Source of the DNA: Halonotius pteroides
GTDB taxonomy: Archaea > Halobacteriota > Halobacteria > Halobacteriales > Haloferacaceae
Assembly (NCBI RefSeq): GCF_003605635.1
Contig: NZ_QMDW01000018.1
Location: forward strand, 1-47,639
DNA length: 47,639 nt
Reading direction: 5' to 3'
The position numbers and the translations under genes are program-made. The notes beneath the pieces are model-generated. The model saw nothing but the letters and a program-made list of their open reading frames with translations. It did no database searches and was not told the DNA's origin. Below, in pieces: positions 15,143-23,367 of this stretch; positions within the stretch are counted from its first letter, which is position 1; each line of letters opens with the position of its first letter.

Positions 15143-15187
15143 TGTCGGGGGTCGAGGGGGGGAGAACGCGGTGATCAAGCACCGTCG

Positions 15188-16423
15188 CTACTCGTCGACG
15201 GCTGTGTCGGTGTCGTTTTCCTCACCCTCATCGGCCGCGTCAGCCGTGTTTAGATCCTCGGCGACATGCTCGAAGGCCTGTAGAATCACGCGTTTCGCCG
15301 TTTCACCCTTCGTTGTCCAGTGGTAGGCGTAATCCATCATGTCGTCGTAGATCTCGGGCTTACAGCCGGCCGCCTTCGGGTGGCCGCCGCCGTTGACCTG
15401 CCGGGCGACCAGATGGGCGGACTCAAAAGCCTCACCGCCGCGGATGCTCGCGCTGCCGGACGGTTTGACGATCACCGCGGCGTCCGCACCCACGTCTTGG
15501 AGCTCGTCGGCAACCTCGTTTTGTGAGCAGCGGCCGTAGGTGACGCCGACCGTCCACGGGCCGACCGATTTGTACGCCGCCCGGTCGACCGCTTTCTCGA
15601 TCAGTTGCTCCTTTTCGACGCGGCGGTGGCTGATGTACGCCTCGACCGGCTGTGGCAGCGACGCCCCATAGGCACCGACGACAGCGGCATACTCCTCGGC
15701 GTCCGTCCAGAAGGCGTAGTCGGCCAGATCCATGCTCCGTGGATCATCCTTGATCCAGAGGTCGTGATCACGGGTGACCGCCGCCAGCTCGGCGAACTGC
15801 GCCTCAAAGTCATACGCCAGCGAGCGCAACGTGACATCCGTGCTACACTCCGCGTCGGAATCGCCGACAACGAGGTCGACACCGATATCACGGACAGCGT
15901 CGGCAACGTTCTTCGGCCACTGGTGGTGGTCGTACCACGAGACCCGGTCGTCACGATCACGGATCGTCTCAAGCGGATCGGCAACCGCATCGTAGCTATC
16001 CGGCGCGATATCACAGACGTAGACATCGGTGCCCGGCTCGGCATACGTAGCGACATACTCCAAGGATTCTGCCAGCGAGTGGGGCCCGGCGGCGATCAGC
16101 CCGACCGCGGAGTCACCCGTGTCATCCATCTCAACGGCTATCTCATCGGTGTCGTCGCCATCGTCAAGTCGGCTCTCGATCGCGTCAAGAAACGGCTCAA
16201 CATCGAGCGCGGCGTCGTACCGCTCGCGGATGAGCGCGACACAGCCCAGTCCGTCGGCATCGGAGTCGGTGACAACGACGGCCTCCGCGCCGTCGATGGC
16301 GTCTTTCGCGCGTTTCTCACTGCGATCCTCGTCGAGTGAGTTCGGATAGAAGAACCCCGTGCCCGGGAGCACCGACCGCCGATCAAGCGAAAGCTCGCTG
16401 CTGTCGATAAGTGAATCGTCCAT
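15188..16423 (-). CDS. DHH-family phosphoesterase
   Basis: 411 residues. Motif I is VVTDSDADGLG (Asp53, Asp55, Asp57), motif III is WYDHHQWP (Asp165-His166-His167), and the DHHA1-type substrate motif is VNGGGHPKAAG (345-353). These bind two Mn ions and cleave phosphodiesters, as in NrnA/RecJ-like enzymes of archaea (oligonucleotide or pAp hydrolysis). The precise substrate is unknown. The acidic tail (ADEGEENDTDTAVDE) is typical of halophiles. The ATG at 16423 is set by a GAGTTTTC box (16447-16454) 27 bases upstream. Longer upstream reading is antisense to the next gene. Confidence 0.88.
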   Translation of the reverse strand: MDDSLIDSSELSLDRRSVLPGTGFFYPNSLDEDRSEKRAKDAIDGAEAVVVTDSDADGLGCVALIRERYDAALDVEPFLDAIESRLDDGDDTDEIAVEMDDTGDSAVGLIAAGPHSLAESLEYVATYAEPGTDVYVCDIAPDSYDAVADPLETIRDRDDRVSWYDHHQWPKNVADAVRDIGVDLVVGDSDAECSTDVTLRSLAYDFEAQFAELAAVTRDHDLWIKDDPRSMDLADYAFWTDAEEYAAVVGAYGASLPQPVEAYISHRRVEKEQLIEKAVDRAAYKSVGPWTVGVTYGRCSQNEVADELQDVGADAAVIVKPSGSASIRGGEAFESAHLVARQVNGGGHPKAAGCKPEIYDDMMDYAYHWTTKGETAKRVILQAFEHVAEDLNTADAADEGEENDTDTAVDE

Positions 16424-16446
16424 GAACTGATTCTGTCGGCAACGGT

Positions 16447-16454
16447 GAAAACTC
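16447..16454 (-). promoter_or_regulatory. TATA-like element of the DHH gene
   Basis: Minus-strand GAGTTTTC is centred 27 bases before the ATG at 16423. A small CCCC-TGTGTT-GGGG repeat lies beside it, between the two divergent genes. Confidence 0.4.
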
Positions 16455-16514
16455 CCCTGTGTTGGGGCGAGTACAATCACAACCACTACCACCCCCCACC
16501 GCCTTCCTCCGCGC

Positions 16515-17411
16515 ATGCAACTCGGCGTGATCGGGCTTGGCCGGATGGGACAGATCGTTGTTGACCGTACCGTCAACGGCGGCCACGACGTGGTCGCCTT
16601 CGATCTCGACGACGACGCGGTCACAACGGCAGCCGACGCGGGGGCGACGCCCGCCGACTCGATCGCCGACTTTGTCGGGCAACTCGGCGCGGACAAACGG
16701 ATCTGGCTGATGGTGCCGGCCGGCAAGGCGGTCGATGCAACCCTCAACGATCTTGATCCACACCTCACCGAGGACGACGTGGTCGTCGACGGCGGCAACT
16801 CCAAGTTCCAGCGATCGGTCGACCGCGCCGACGCCTGTTCGGCGGCCTACCTCGACTGCGGCACCAGCGGTGGGCCCGCGGGCGCAGAGGTGGGGTTCTC
16901 GCTGATGATCGGCGGCCCCGAGTGGGCCTACGAGGCACTCACCCCTGTCTTCGATGCGGTCGCCACCGGCCCGGATGGCCACGATCGAATGGGCCCATCC
17001 GGCGCGGGTCACTACGTGAAGATGGTGCACAACGGCGTCGAGTACGCGCTGATGCAGGCCTACGGCGAGGGCTTTGAGCTGTTGGCCAACGGTCGATACG
17101 ACCTCGATATGGAGTCGATCGCCCGAACCTGGAACAACGGCGCGGTGATCCGCTCGTGGCTGCTTGAGCTCTGTGAGGAGGCCTTCGTCGAGGAGGGCAG
17201 CGATCTCGGCGATGTTGCCGACCACGTCGCTGGCGGCTCGACAGGCACCTGGACGGTGCAGGAATCACTCGAACAGGAGGTGCCGGTGCCACTCATCTAT
17301 CAGGCCCTCGCCGAGCGGTTCGACAGCCGCAACGAGGGGCGATTCTCCCGGCGGCTTGCCAACCGGCTCCGATACGGCTTTGGGCGACATCATGTCGCTC
17401 GCAACGAGTGA
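16515..17411 (+). CDS. gndA: 6-phosphogluconate dehydrogenase (short, NAD-type)
   Basis: 298 residues. It has an N-terminal GLGRMG nucleotide-binding loop followed by an acidic residue (FDLDDD) that favours NAD over NADP, DGGNSKF and DCGTSGGPAGAEVGFSLMIG for substrate binding, and GAGHYVKMVHNGVEYALMQA with catalytic Lys169 and Glu176. It oxidatively decarboxylates 6-phosphogluconate to ribulose 5-phosphate. Haloarchaea use such an enzyme in the oxidative pentose phosphate pathway to make pentoses. It is much shorter than the 470-residue NADP form because it lacks the duplicated C-terminal domain. No clear TATA box is seen. Confidence 0.92.
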   Translation: MQLGVIGLGRMGQIVVDRTVNGGHDVVAFDLDDDAVTTAADAGATPADSIADFVGQLGADKRIWLMVPAGKAVDATLNDLDPHLTEDDVVVDGGNSKFQRSVDRADACSAAYLDCGTSGGPAGAEVGFSLMIGGPEWAYEALTPVFDAVATGPDGHDRMGPSGAGHYVKMVHNGVEYALMQAYGEGFELLANGRYDLDMESIARTWNNGAVIRSWLLELCEEAFVEEGSDLGDVADHVAGGSTGTWTVQESLEQEVPVPLIYQALAERFDSRNEGRFSRRLANRLRYGFGRHHVARNE

Positions 17412-17452
17412 GCGTCACAGATCGCGACACACGCAGGCGGAACCTCGTAAGG

Positions 17453-17459
17453 TAATTAA
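17453..17459 (+). promoter_or_regulatory. TATA box of the 2Fe-2S ferredoxin gene
   Basis: TAATTAA is centred 27 bases before the ATG at 17483 (leaderless). Confidence 0.6.
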
Positions 17460-17482
17460 CCCCCGATTCCTAACGCCTCAGT

Positions 17483-18064
17483 ATGGTTGATCTTGTGGCG
17501 TTCGGCATCGCTGCAGCCCTGACAGGGATATTCGTCGTGCTGCACTTTGCCAATGGAACCGAGTGGGAGGCCAACCCCGATATCTCCCAGGAGATCTTAG
17601 AGAAGCGCGCAGCGGCGGTGCCGGAAACCAGCTTCCCTGAGCCGATGAACCGGTCGATCGGCGGCGGTGGCGGCGCGGTCGCCATCGAAGGCGGGGCTGA
17701 AACAGGCGATGACGGCGAACTCGAAGAGGCCGAGCCGGAAGAACAGAGCCCCGCGGAGATGCCCGAAGACGAGGTCGAGTACCACGAGATCGAACTCGCC
17801 AAACAGGGCGAAACGATCGAGGTTGCCAGCAACGAGACGATCCTTGACACGGCCGAAGACGAGGGGTTCGACCTGCCGTATGCCTGCCGGCAGGGCCAGT
17901 GTGTCTCCTGTGCGGGTCACATTGAGGATGGCCCGGCTGAGGATCACGTGATCCACTACGAGCAGGAAACGTTCACCGACGAGGAGATCGAAGAGGGCTA
18001 CACCCTGACCTGTGTGGCCTACCCGATCGCGGACTTCACGCTCGAAACCGGCGAAGCGCCGTAG
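17483..18064 (+). CDS. Membrane-anchored 2Fe-2S ferredoxin
   Basis: 193 residues. Residues 3-22 (DLVAFGIAAALTGIFVVLHF) form one hydrophobic anchor. An acidic, Gly-rich linker of about 75 residues follows. From about residue 100 a plant-type ferredoxin domain has its cluster cysteines at 135, 140, 143 and 177 (CRQGQCVSC ... CVAYPIADFTLE). It also carries the acidic segment FTDEEIEEGYTLTC seen in halophilic ferredoxins. It probably shuttles single electrons next to the membrane. The anchor sets it apart from the soluble main haloarchaeal ferredoxin; its partner enzyme is unknown. Confidence 0.9.
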   Translation: MVDLVAFGIAAALTGIFVVLHFANGTEWEANPDISQEILEKRAAAVPETSFPEPMNRSIGGGGGAVAIEGGAETGDDGELEEAEPEEQSPAEMPEDEVEYHEIELAKQGETIEVASNETILDTAEDEGFDLPYACRQGQCVSCAGHIEDGPAEDHVIHYEQETFTDEEIEEGYTLTCVAYPIADFTLETGEAP

Positions 18065-18194
18065 CGACCGGTTGACGACGCCGCGCGGATTCCGATCAAC
18101 GATCGTTGTTTCTGTTGATTTTCCACTCGACAGCAGTAGCTCCCTCGGCAGTGGCGATACACGGTCGACCGCGGGCGATGCACAACCGCGTGGT

Positions 18195-18202
18195 GTTTAA
18201 TT
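18195..18202 (+). promoter_or_regulatory. TATA box of the small HTH gene
   Basis: GTTTAATT is centred 26-27 bases before the ATG at 18225. Confidence 0.55.
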
Positions 18203-18224
18203 CCCGGCGTATCGGCTACTTTTT

Positions 18225-18500
18225 ATGGATGACGCCACCCGATCAACCCTCGAAGATCTCCCGCCAAGCGCGAAGCTAGTCTACAAAACGCTCGAATACG
18301 AGGGGCCGTTGACGCAGGGTGACCTCGCAACCGAATCGTTGCTCCCCTCCCGTACCGTTCGCTACGCGCTGACAACACTGGCCGATGATGACCTCATCGA
18401 GGAGCGACTCCACATTCAGGACGCCCGGAAACGGCTCTACTCGCTGGCCACCAACGAGCCCGCCGCCGCGACCAATCTTGCGATCAACGAACCGAGCTGA
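18225..18500 (+). CDS. Small MarR/ArsR-type HTH protein
   Basis: 91 residues, essentially one winged helix. The sequence [20 protein letters not shown], then [20 protein letters not shown] and a wing [14 protein letters not shown], is the typical archaeal MarR-like layout with the recognition helix around residues 45-58. There is no ligand domain. It may regulate itself or the dihydrofolate reductase 44 bases downstream, but no operator was found. It is leaderless by promoter spacing. Confidence 0.82.
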   Translation: MDDATRSTLEDLPPSAKLVYKTLEYEGPLTQGDLATESLLPSRTVRYALTTLADDDLIEERLHIQDARKRLYSLATNEPAAATNLAINEPS

Positions 18501-18544
18501 GTCGATACGCCAATCGTTTTTGCATTACCGCGCGTACGCTGGCT

Positions 18545-19039
18545 ATGGAACTGGTGTCAGTCGCCGCACTCGCAGACAACCGTGTAATCGGCGACGACGG
18601 CGGGCTTCCGTGGCCGTCGATCCCAGCCGACAAACAACAGTACCGCGAGCGGATCGCCGACGATCCCGTCATCTTGGGGCGGGTCACCTTTGAGTCGATG
18701 TTGGACGGCCTGCCGGGCACCGCCCAGATAGTCCTCAGTCGAAGCGAGCAAAAATTTGACGTACCGACTGCACACCACGCCGCCGGCGTCGACGACGCGA
18801 TCACTGTCGCTGAGAGGTTGGCTGCGGAGACGGTCTACGTGATCGGTGGGGCGGTGATCTACGACCTGTTTCAATCGCATCTCGACCGGATGGTGTTGAG
18901 TCGGGTCGCCGGCACCTACGAGGGCGATGCAGTCTATCCCGCGTGGGACGACGAGGCCTGGACACTCGAATCGACGAGCGAGTACGACCGCTTCCGGCTC
19001 GAAGAGTGGGTTCGCGTTGCCCCCACAACGGCGGAGTAA
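18545..19039 (+). CDS. Dihydrofolate reductase
   Basis: 164 residues. DHFR signatures are [20 protein letters not shown] (active-site loop with Leu-Pro-Trp), [11 protein letters not shown] (NADPH contact) and [13 protein letters not shown] (GG motif). It reduces dihydrofolate to tetrahydrofolate with NADPH. Haloferax has two such enzymes (HdrA, HdrB); which one this matches was not determined. The folate-synthesis fusion gene lies 530 bases downstream in the same direction, but no thymidylate synthase is next to it. A weak GTTTTTGCAT element lies about 26 bases before the ATG. Confidence 0.93.
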   Translation: MELVSVAALADNRVIGDDGGLPWPSIPADKQQYRERIADDPVILGRVTFESMLDGLPGTAQIVLSRSEQKFDVPTAHHAAGVDDAITVAERLAAETVYVIGGAVIYDLFQSHLDRMVLSRVAGTYEGDAVYPAWDDEAWTLESTSEYDRFRLEEWVRVAPTTAE

Positions 19040-19059
19040 GCGGCGGTCGGCGTTACATT

Positions 19060-19070
19060 CAATCCGATTG
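19060..19070. promoter_or_regulatory. Short palindrome before the 49-residue gene
   Basis: CAATC-C-GATTG, a perfect 11-base palindrome, is centred 25 bases before the ATG at 19090, overlapping where a TATA box would be. It could be an operator for the small protein itself. Confidence 0.25.
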
Positions 19071-19089
19071 ACAGCATAGAACAACTGCT

Positions 19090-19239
19090 ATGCCGGTAGT
19101 CGAACTTGAGGACAAGACCATCGAGCGACTCGACGCCCTCCGCATCGATAACGAATCCTACGACGAGGTTGTCACCGAACTTATCAACAGCTACGAAAAC
19201 GAGGGGCTCACGCTCTCGTTCGGTGACGACAGTGTCTGA
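19090..19239 (+). CDS. Small antitoxin-like protein (DUF7557/RHH-type)
   Basis: 49 residues: a beta-strand-like start (MPVVELEDKTIERLDALRID), then NESYDEVVTELINSYENEG and a short tail. The strand-helix-helix pattern, with a DxTIxRLDxLR start and a SYDEVVxEL helix, is like the small ribbon-helix-helix antitoxins (VapB-type) common in haloarchaea. No toxin gene follows. The next 333 bases hold only short interrupted frames, so it is either a solitary regulator or the survivor of a broken pair. It lies 50 bases after dihydrofolate reductase. Confidence 0.65.
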   Translation: MPVVELEDKTIERLDALRIDNESYDEVVTELINSYENEGLTLSFGDDSV

Positions 19240-19572
19240 GAAGATCCACACCACCGCGAGCAGCCGATGAGACCGCCGCGACTTCGACCTCGCGGTTGAT
19301 GACAGCGATCCTGCCCGGGATCGGAGATTGTGTGATAGATGACGGGTCGTTGTATGGTCGACACCGCCAGCGTCCAGACCGGACAGACTGAGTCGGTAAT
19401 CGGCCCAACAGTCTCGCTTGCACCTGCATCTCAATCACGGCACCGTCTATGGTGGCCGGTGGTTCGGGACAACATCGAGAAGCGATGGGATATTGCGTCG
19501 TGACACCTAAGAGGACGATCTCGACTACCCCCCCTTCGTTACCCATAAGCGGCGGCGGCGAGATCAACCTGT
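19240..19572. other. 333-base gap upstream of folCP, possible gene relic
   Basis: No intact gene is seen. A GTG overlapping the stop of the 49-residue gene opens a 12-codon frame. After one stop, the same frame continues with 21 acidic, coding-like codons (DRRDFDLAVDDSDPARDRRL) before a second stop. This could be a decayed partner gene. The right end contains a CATAAG box (19544-19549) at leaderless distance from folCP and a run of seven C bases. Confidence 0.4.
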
Positions 19573-22128
19573 ATGGAGTATCACGAGGCGGTGGATTTCC
19601 TCTTTGACCTCCGCCGGTTTCAGGTGCGGCCGGGGATCGAATCCGCGGCCGCATTGCGGTCGGAACTCGACGACCCCGGGGGCGACATCCGGTTCGTGCA
19701 GGTCGCCGGTTCTAACGGGAAAGGCAGCACCGCAAAGCTGACCGAATCCGTGCTACGGGAGGCCGGCTACTCGGTTGGCCTCTACACCTCGCCACACCTC
19801 GAAGCGCTAAACGAGCGGATTCAGGTCAACGGGCGGCCGATCACCGACCAAGCGATCACCGAGTTTGTCGAGCAGGTAAAACCGTGGCTGATCGACCGCG
19901 CCGCCGACGGCGAGCCGCTGACCTTCTTTGAGGTTGTCACCCTGCTCGGAATCTGGTATTTCGATCGACAGAACGTCGACGTCGCCGTCCTCGAAGTCGG
20001 CCTCGGCGGCGAGTTTGATGCGACCAGCGTCATCGATCCCGTCGCCAGCTGCGTGACGACCATCTCCTTGGAACATACGAGCGTCCTGGGTGAGACAATC
20101 GAAGAGATCGCGGCGACAAAAGCGGCAGTCGCCCCCGAGGACGGAACCCCGCTGGTAACCGGAACGACCGGTGACGCGCTTGCGACACTCCAAGCCGACG
20201 CTGGCGACGTGTTGACAGTTGGCACCGACGGATCGACAGACGTGACCGTCGGCTACGATAGCCGGGTGACGACCACCGAATCACAGATCTCGGTGTCGAT
20301 GCCGGGCGACGACGCGGCTGCGAGCAGCGGCGACGGAACCACCAAATTCCCAGCACCGTTTGCCGACGGGCTGGATTGTTCGGCACGGCTCGCATTACTC
20401 GGCGAACACCAAGCCCTCAACGCCGGGATCGCAACGACGCTGGCCGGCCAAGTCATCGAGACGTTCGACGAGGATGACGACGATACAGCCGTCACCCTCG
20501 ACACCGACACCCTCCGGCGGGGGTTACGCAACGCCCACTGGCCCGGGCGGTTTGAGGTGCTGGAAACGGAGCCGCTGACCGTCTTCGACGGCGCGCACAA
20601 TGCCGACGCTATCGAAAAGGTCGCCGAGACGCTATCGACCTTCGAGTACGACGACCTCCACGTGGTCTTCGGCGCGATGCACGACAAGCCCCACGCCGAG
20701 ATGGTCGCCGCGTTGCCGACGCCAACATCGGTGATCACCTGCCGGCCAAATCTCGACCGCGCCGAAGATCCGGCCGTTCTCGCCCGCTGTTTCGAAACCG
20801 AAGGCATCGCGTCGGTGACCGCAGGCGAGGCGGTCGCCGATGCCATCACCAAGGCTGAAACGCGGGTTGGCCCCAACGACTGTCTGCTCGTCACGGGGTC
20901 GCTGTTTGCGGTCGGCGAAGCGCGGTCGGCGGTGACGCGGCTCGATATTCCAAAGCGCGTCGATGACACCGAAACAGCGACTGAGGTGTTGAAGGGGATT
21001 CACGCAACAGCCGGTGACATCGACAGCGGCCACGAGGAGACAGTCCACCGAACGATCGCGACCCGTGTTGACGATAGACAGGCGGCCATCCTCCGCGAGC
21101 AGTTCGCCTCCCTCGGCGGCAACTGCGTCGCTTCGGGCGTCACGACACCGGGCGAACGCCATGAACTCGTCCTCTCGGGGACACTCGCGGAGTTCCGCGC
21201 GCTGACAACGGAGCTCGCTGACTGCGGCGTTGGCCTCCCGGCGGTCGCAGCCGATCTTCGCGAGGGGTTGGGCCTCGCTGCCGAGACCGCCGCCGACGCG
21301 ACATCGACCGAGCCCAGACCGTGGGACGATGGCACCGCGGTTATGGGCATTCTCAACGTCACGCCCGACAGCTTCTACGACGGCGGCGATTTCTTTGATC
21401 AAGATGCGGCCATCGAAGGAGCAAGAGCACTCGTCGATTCGGGAGCAGATATCATCGATATCGGCGGCGAGAGTACGCGCCCCGGCGCGGAACCGGTGAG
21501 CGTCGACGAGGAGATCGATCGCGTCGTGCCGGTCATCGAGGCTGTCGCCGAACTGGACGTGGCCATCTCCGTCGACACACGGAAAGCCGCGGTTGCGGAG
21601 GCCGCGCTCGATGCCGGTGCTGATATCGTCAACGACGTAACCGGGCTTGACGATTCGGCGATGCGGGAGTTGGTCGCCGATCGCGAGGTGCCGGTGATCC
21701 TCATGCACTCGATCGACGCGCCGGTCGTCCCCGACAAGGAGATCGATTACGACGATGTCGTTGCGGATGTTCTCGCCGTCCTCAACGAGCGACTGATACT
21801 CGCCGAAAAAGCCGGTATCCCCCGCGAGCGGATCATCGTCGATCCCGGCATCGGCTTCGGGAAAACCAGCGCGGAGAGTTTTGAGCTGCTGGATCGCCTC
21901 GGCGAGTTCGACGCCCTCGGCTGCTCCGTGCTCGTCGGCCACTCCAGAAAATCCATGTTCAGCAAGATCGACAGCGAGCCCGACGACCGGCGTGACGCGA
22001 CAGTTGCGGCAACCGCTTTAGCCGCCGAGCGCGGGGCCGATATCGTCCGTGTCCATGATGTCGCCGAGAACCGATCCGCGGTCGACGTGGTGGCTGCGCT
22101 CGACGATCCTGACTCGATCGGAGGGTAA
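19573..22128 (+). CDS. folCP: Bifunctional folylpolyglutamate synthase / dihydropteroate synthase
   Basis: 851 residues. Residues 1 to about 465 are FolC: the Mur-ligase P-loop GSNGKGST (46-53), YTSPHLEALNERIQVNG and HWPGRFEVLETEPLTVFDGAHN. Residues from about 588 to 851 are FolP: MGILNVTPDSFYDGGDFF, DIGGESTRPGAEPV, SVDTRKAAVAEAALDAGADI, IIVDPGIGFGKT and VGHSRKSMF. The fusion couples dihydropteroate formation to glutamate ligation, as in the Haloferax bifunctional enzyme. Between them lies an extra segment of about 120 residues (HEETVHRTIATRVDDRQAAI, LVLSGTLAEFRAL) of unknown role, perhaps an extra fold or a linker. Dihydrofolate reductase lies upstream. Confidence 0.95.
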   Translation: MEYHEAVDFLFDLRRFQVRPGIESAAALRSELDDPGGDIRFVQVAGSNGKGSTAKLTESVLREAGYSVGLYTSPHLEALNERIQVNGRPITDQAITEFVEQVKPWLIDRAADGEPLTFFEVVTLLGIWYFDRQNVDVAVLEVGLGGEFDATSVIDPVASCVTTISLEHTSVLGETIEEIAATKAAVAPEDGTPLVTGTTGDALATLQADAGDVLTVGTDGSTDVTVGYDSRVTTTESQISVSMPGDDAAASSGDGTTKFPAPFADGLDCSARLALLGEHQALNAGIATTLAGQVIETFDEDDDDTAVTLDTDTLRRGLRNAHWPGRFEVLETEPLTVFDGAHNADAIEKVAETLSTFEYDDLHVVFGAMHDKPHAEMVAALPTPTSVITCRPNLDRAEDPAVLARCFETEGIASVTAGEAVADAITKAETRVGPNDCLLVTGSLFAVGEARSAVTRLDIPKRVDDTETATEVLKGIHATAGDIDSGHEETVHRTIATRVDDRQAAILREQFASLGGNCVASGVTTPGERHELVLSGTLAEFRALTTELADCGVGLPAVAADLREGLGLAAETAADATSTEPRPWDDGTAVMGILNVTPDSFYDGGDFFDQDAAIEGARALVDSGADIIDIGGESTRPGAEPVSVDEEIDRVVPVIEAVAELDVAISVDTRKAAVAEAALDAGADIVNDVTGLDDSAMRELVADREVPVILMHSIDAPVVPDKEIDYDDVVADVLAVLNERLILAEKAGIPRERIIVDPGIGFGKTSAESFELLDRLGEFDALGCSVLVGHSRKSMFSKIDSEPDDRRDATVAATALAAERGADIVRVHDVAENRSAVDVVAALDDPDSIGG

Positions 22129-22147
22129 TCTCCGGCGTGGCCACAGG

Positions 22148-22153
22148 TTTATC
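22148..22153 (+). promoter_or_regulatory. TATA box of the first Gfo/Idh/MocA gene
   Basis: TTTATC is centred 28 bases before the ATG at 22179 and about 22 before the ATG at 22173. This favours the later start. Confidence 0.45.
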
Positions 22154-22178
22154 GGCTGGCGGTGCCCGAACCATGTCA

Positions 22179-23240
22179 ATGACACCGGAGCCAGTCAGCG
22201 TCGGCATCGTCGGTCTCGGGGGAATCGCCGCCCACCACGCCGAGATCCTGACCGACCACGACGCCGACCTCGTTGGTGGCGTCGACATCGACGAAACCGC
22301 CCGCGGTGAGTTCACCGCCGAATGGGCAGTGCCAACGCACGAGCGGTTAGAACCACTGCTTGATGCCGCCGAGGCCATCTTCGTCACGACGCCAAACAAA
22401 TACCACGAGGAGTATGCAACCGCCGCATTGGCGGCTGGCTGTGACGTACTGATCGAAAAGCCGCTCGCCCACACGCTTGACAGCGCGAAACGGATCGCGG
22501 CGGCGGCTGCCGACGCTGAGGGGTTCTGTATGGTCGGCTTCAACAACCGGTTTGCCGCCCCGATCGACGTGCTCACCAGCTACCGCGCAGCGGGGCGATT
22601 CGGCGAGATCACCCACGTTGAGGCAAACTACGTGCGGCGACGCGGCATCCCCGGTCGAGGCTCGTGGTTCACCTCGAAGGCGGTCGCCGGCGGCGGCGCG
22701 ATGATCGACCTCGGCGTCCACGCCATCGATCTTACGTTGTCGGTGCTTGACTTCCCTGAGATCACCGAGGTCTCGGCGACAACACGGGCGGCGTTCGGCA
22801 CCCGTGAGGAGTACACCTATCTCCACATGTGGGGCGACGACGAGGGCCCCGATGCCTTCGATGTTGAGGATGCCGCTAGCGCGTTCATCCGCACGGCCGA
22901 CGACCGCACGATCTCTCTGGAAGTCGCGTGGGCGACCAACCGACCGCGAACCGACGAGTTCGTGTTTCGCGGCACCGACGCCGGCGCGATCTACGACCGA
23001 AAAGCCGATTCGCTCACCCTCTATGAGGCGGACACAGCCGGGCAAGAGCATCTCACCGAAACAACCGTCGAAACCCGCGACAGCAACACGCATGCCGCCG
23101 AGGTTGGCTCCTTTCTTCAGCACGTCCGGCAGGGAAAAGCACCGACGACAAACACGGTCGAACAGGGGGTAGCCGTCCAGCGGGTGATCGATGCGATCTA
23201 TCGCTCCGCGGACGCGAGCCACGCCGTCGGGGTTGAGTGA
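22179..23240 (+). CDS. Gfo/Idh/MocA family oxidoreductase
   Basis: 353 residues. The N-terminal Rossmann domain has VGIVGLGGIAAHHAEIL and the family Lys in CDVLIEKPLAHTLDSA. The C-terminal domain has VGFNNRFAAPIDVLTSYRAA, ANYVRRRGIPGRGSWFTSKA and the catalytic helix GGGAMIDLGVHAIDLTLSVL (Asp/His pair). Such enzymes oxidise or reduce sugars, inositols or nucleotide sugars with NAD(P). The substrate is not evident from the neighbours. A second, more distant homologue follows 127 bases downstream. The alternative start at 22173 adds two residues. Confidence 0.88.
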   Translation: MTPEPVSVGIVGLGGIAAHHAEILTDHDADLVGGVDIDETARGEFTAEWAVPTHERLEPLLDAAEAIFVTTPNKYHEEYATAALAAGCDVLIEKPLAHTLDSAKRIAAAAADAEGFCMVGFNNRFAAPIDVLTSYRAAGRFGEITHVEANYVRRRGIPGRGSWFTSKAVAGGGAMIDLGVHAIDLTLSVLDFPEITEVSATTRAAFGTREEYTYLHMWGDDEGPDAFDVEDAASAFIRTADDRTISLEVAWATNRPRTDEFVFRGTDAGAIYDRKADSLTLYEADTAGQEHLTETTVETRDSNTHAAEVGSFLQHVRQGKAPTTNTVEQGVAVQRVIDAIYRSADASHAVGVE

Positions 23241-23367
23241 GGCTGACTGGTGGGCACCAGCGGATCGCGCCGTGGGCGAACCGTTATTCGGCTGGTCGCT
23301 GTTGCGGCGAGTATGTCACAACAACCCACGGCGGGACTGATCGACGATCGACCACACGGTGGAAGCG

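Noticed and set aside
16383-17225. Minus-strand frame opposite the 6-phosphogluconate dehydrogenase gene
   Set aside because: Antisense shadow without motifs, overlapping the promoter region and start of the DHH gene.
20632-21942. Open frame of about 436 codons opposite folCP
   Set aside because: Antisense shadow; all recognised motifs are on the plus strand.
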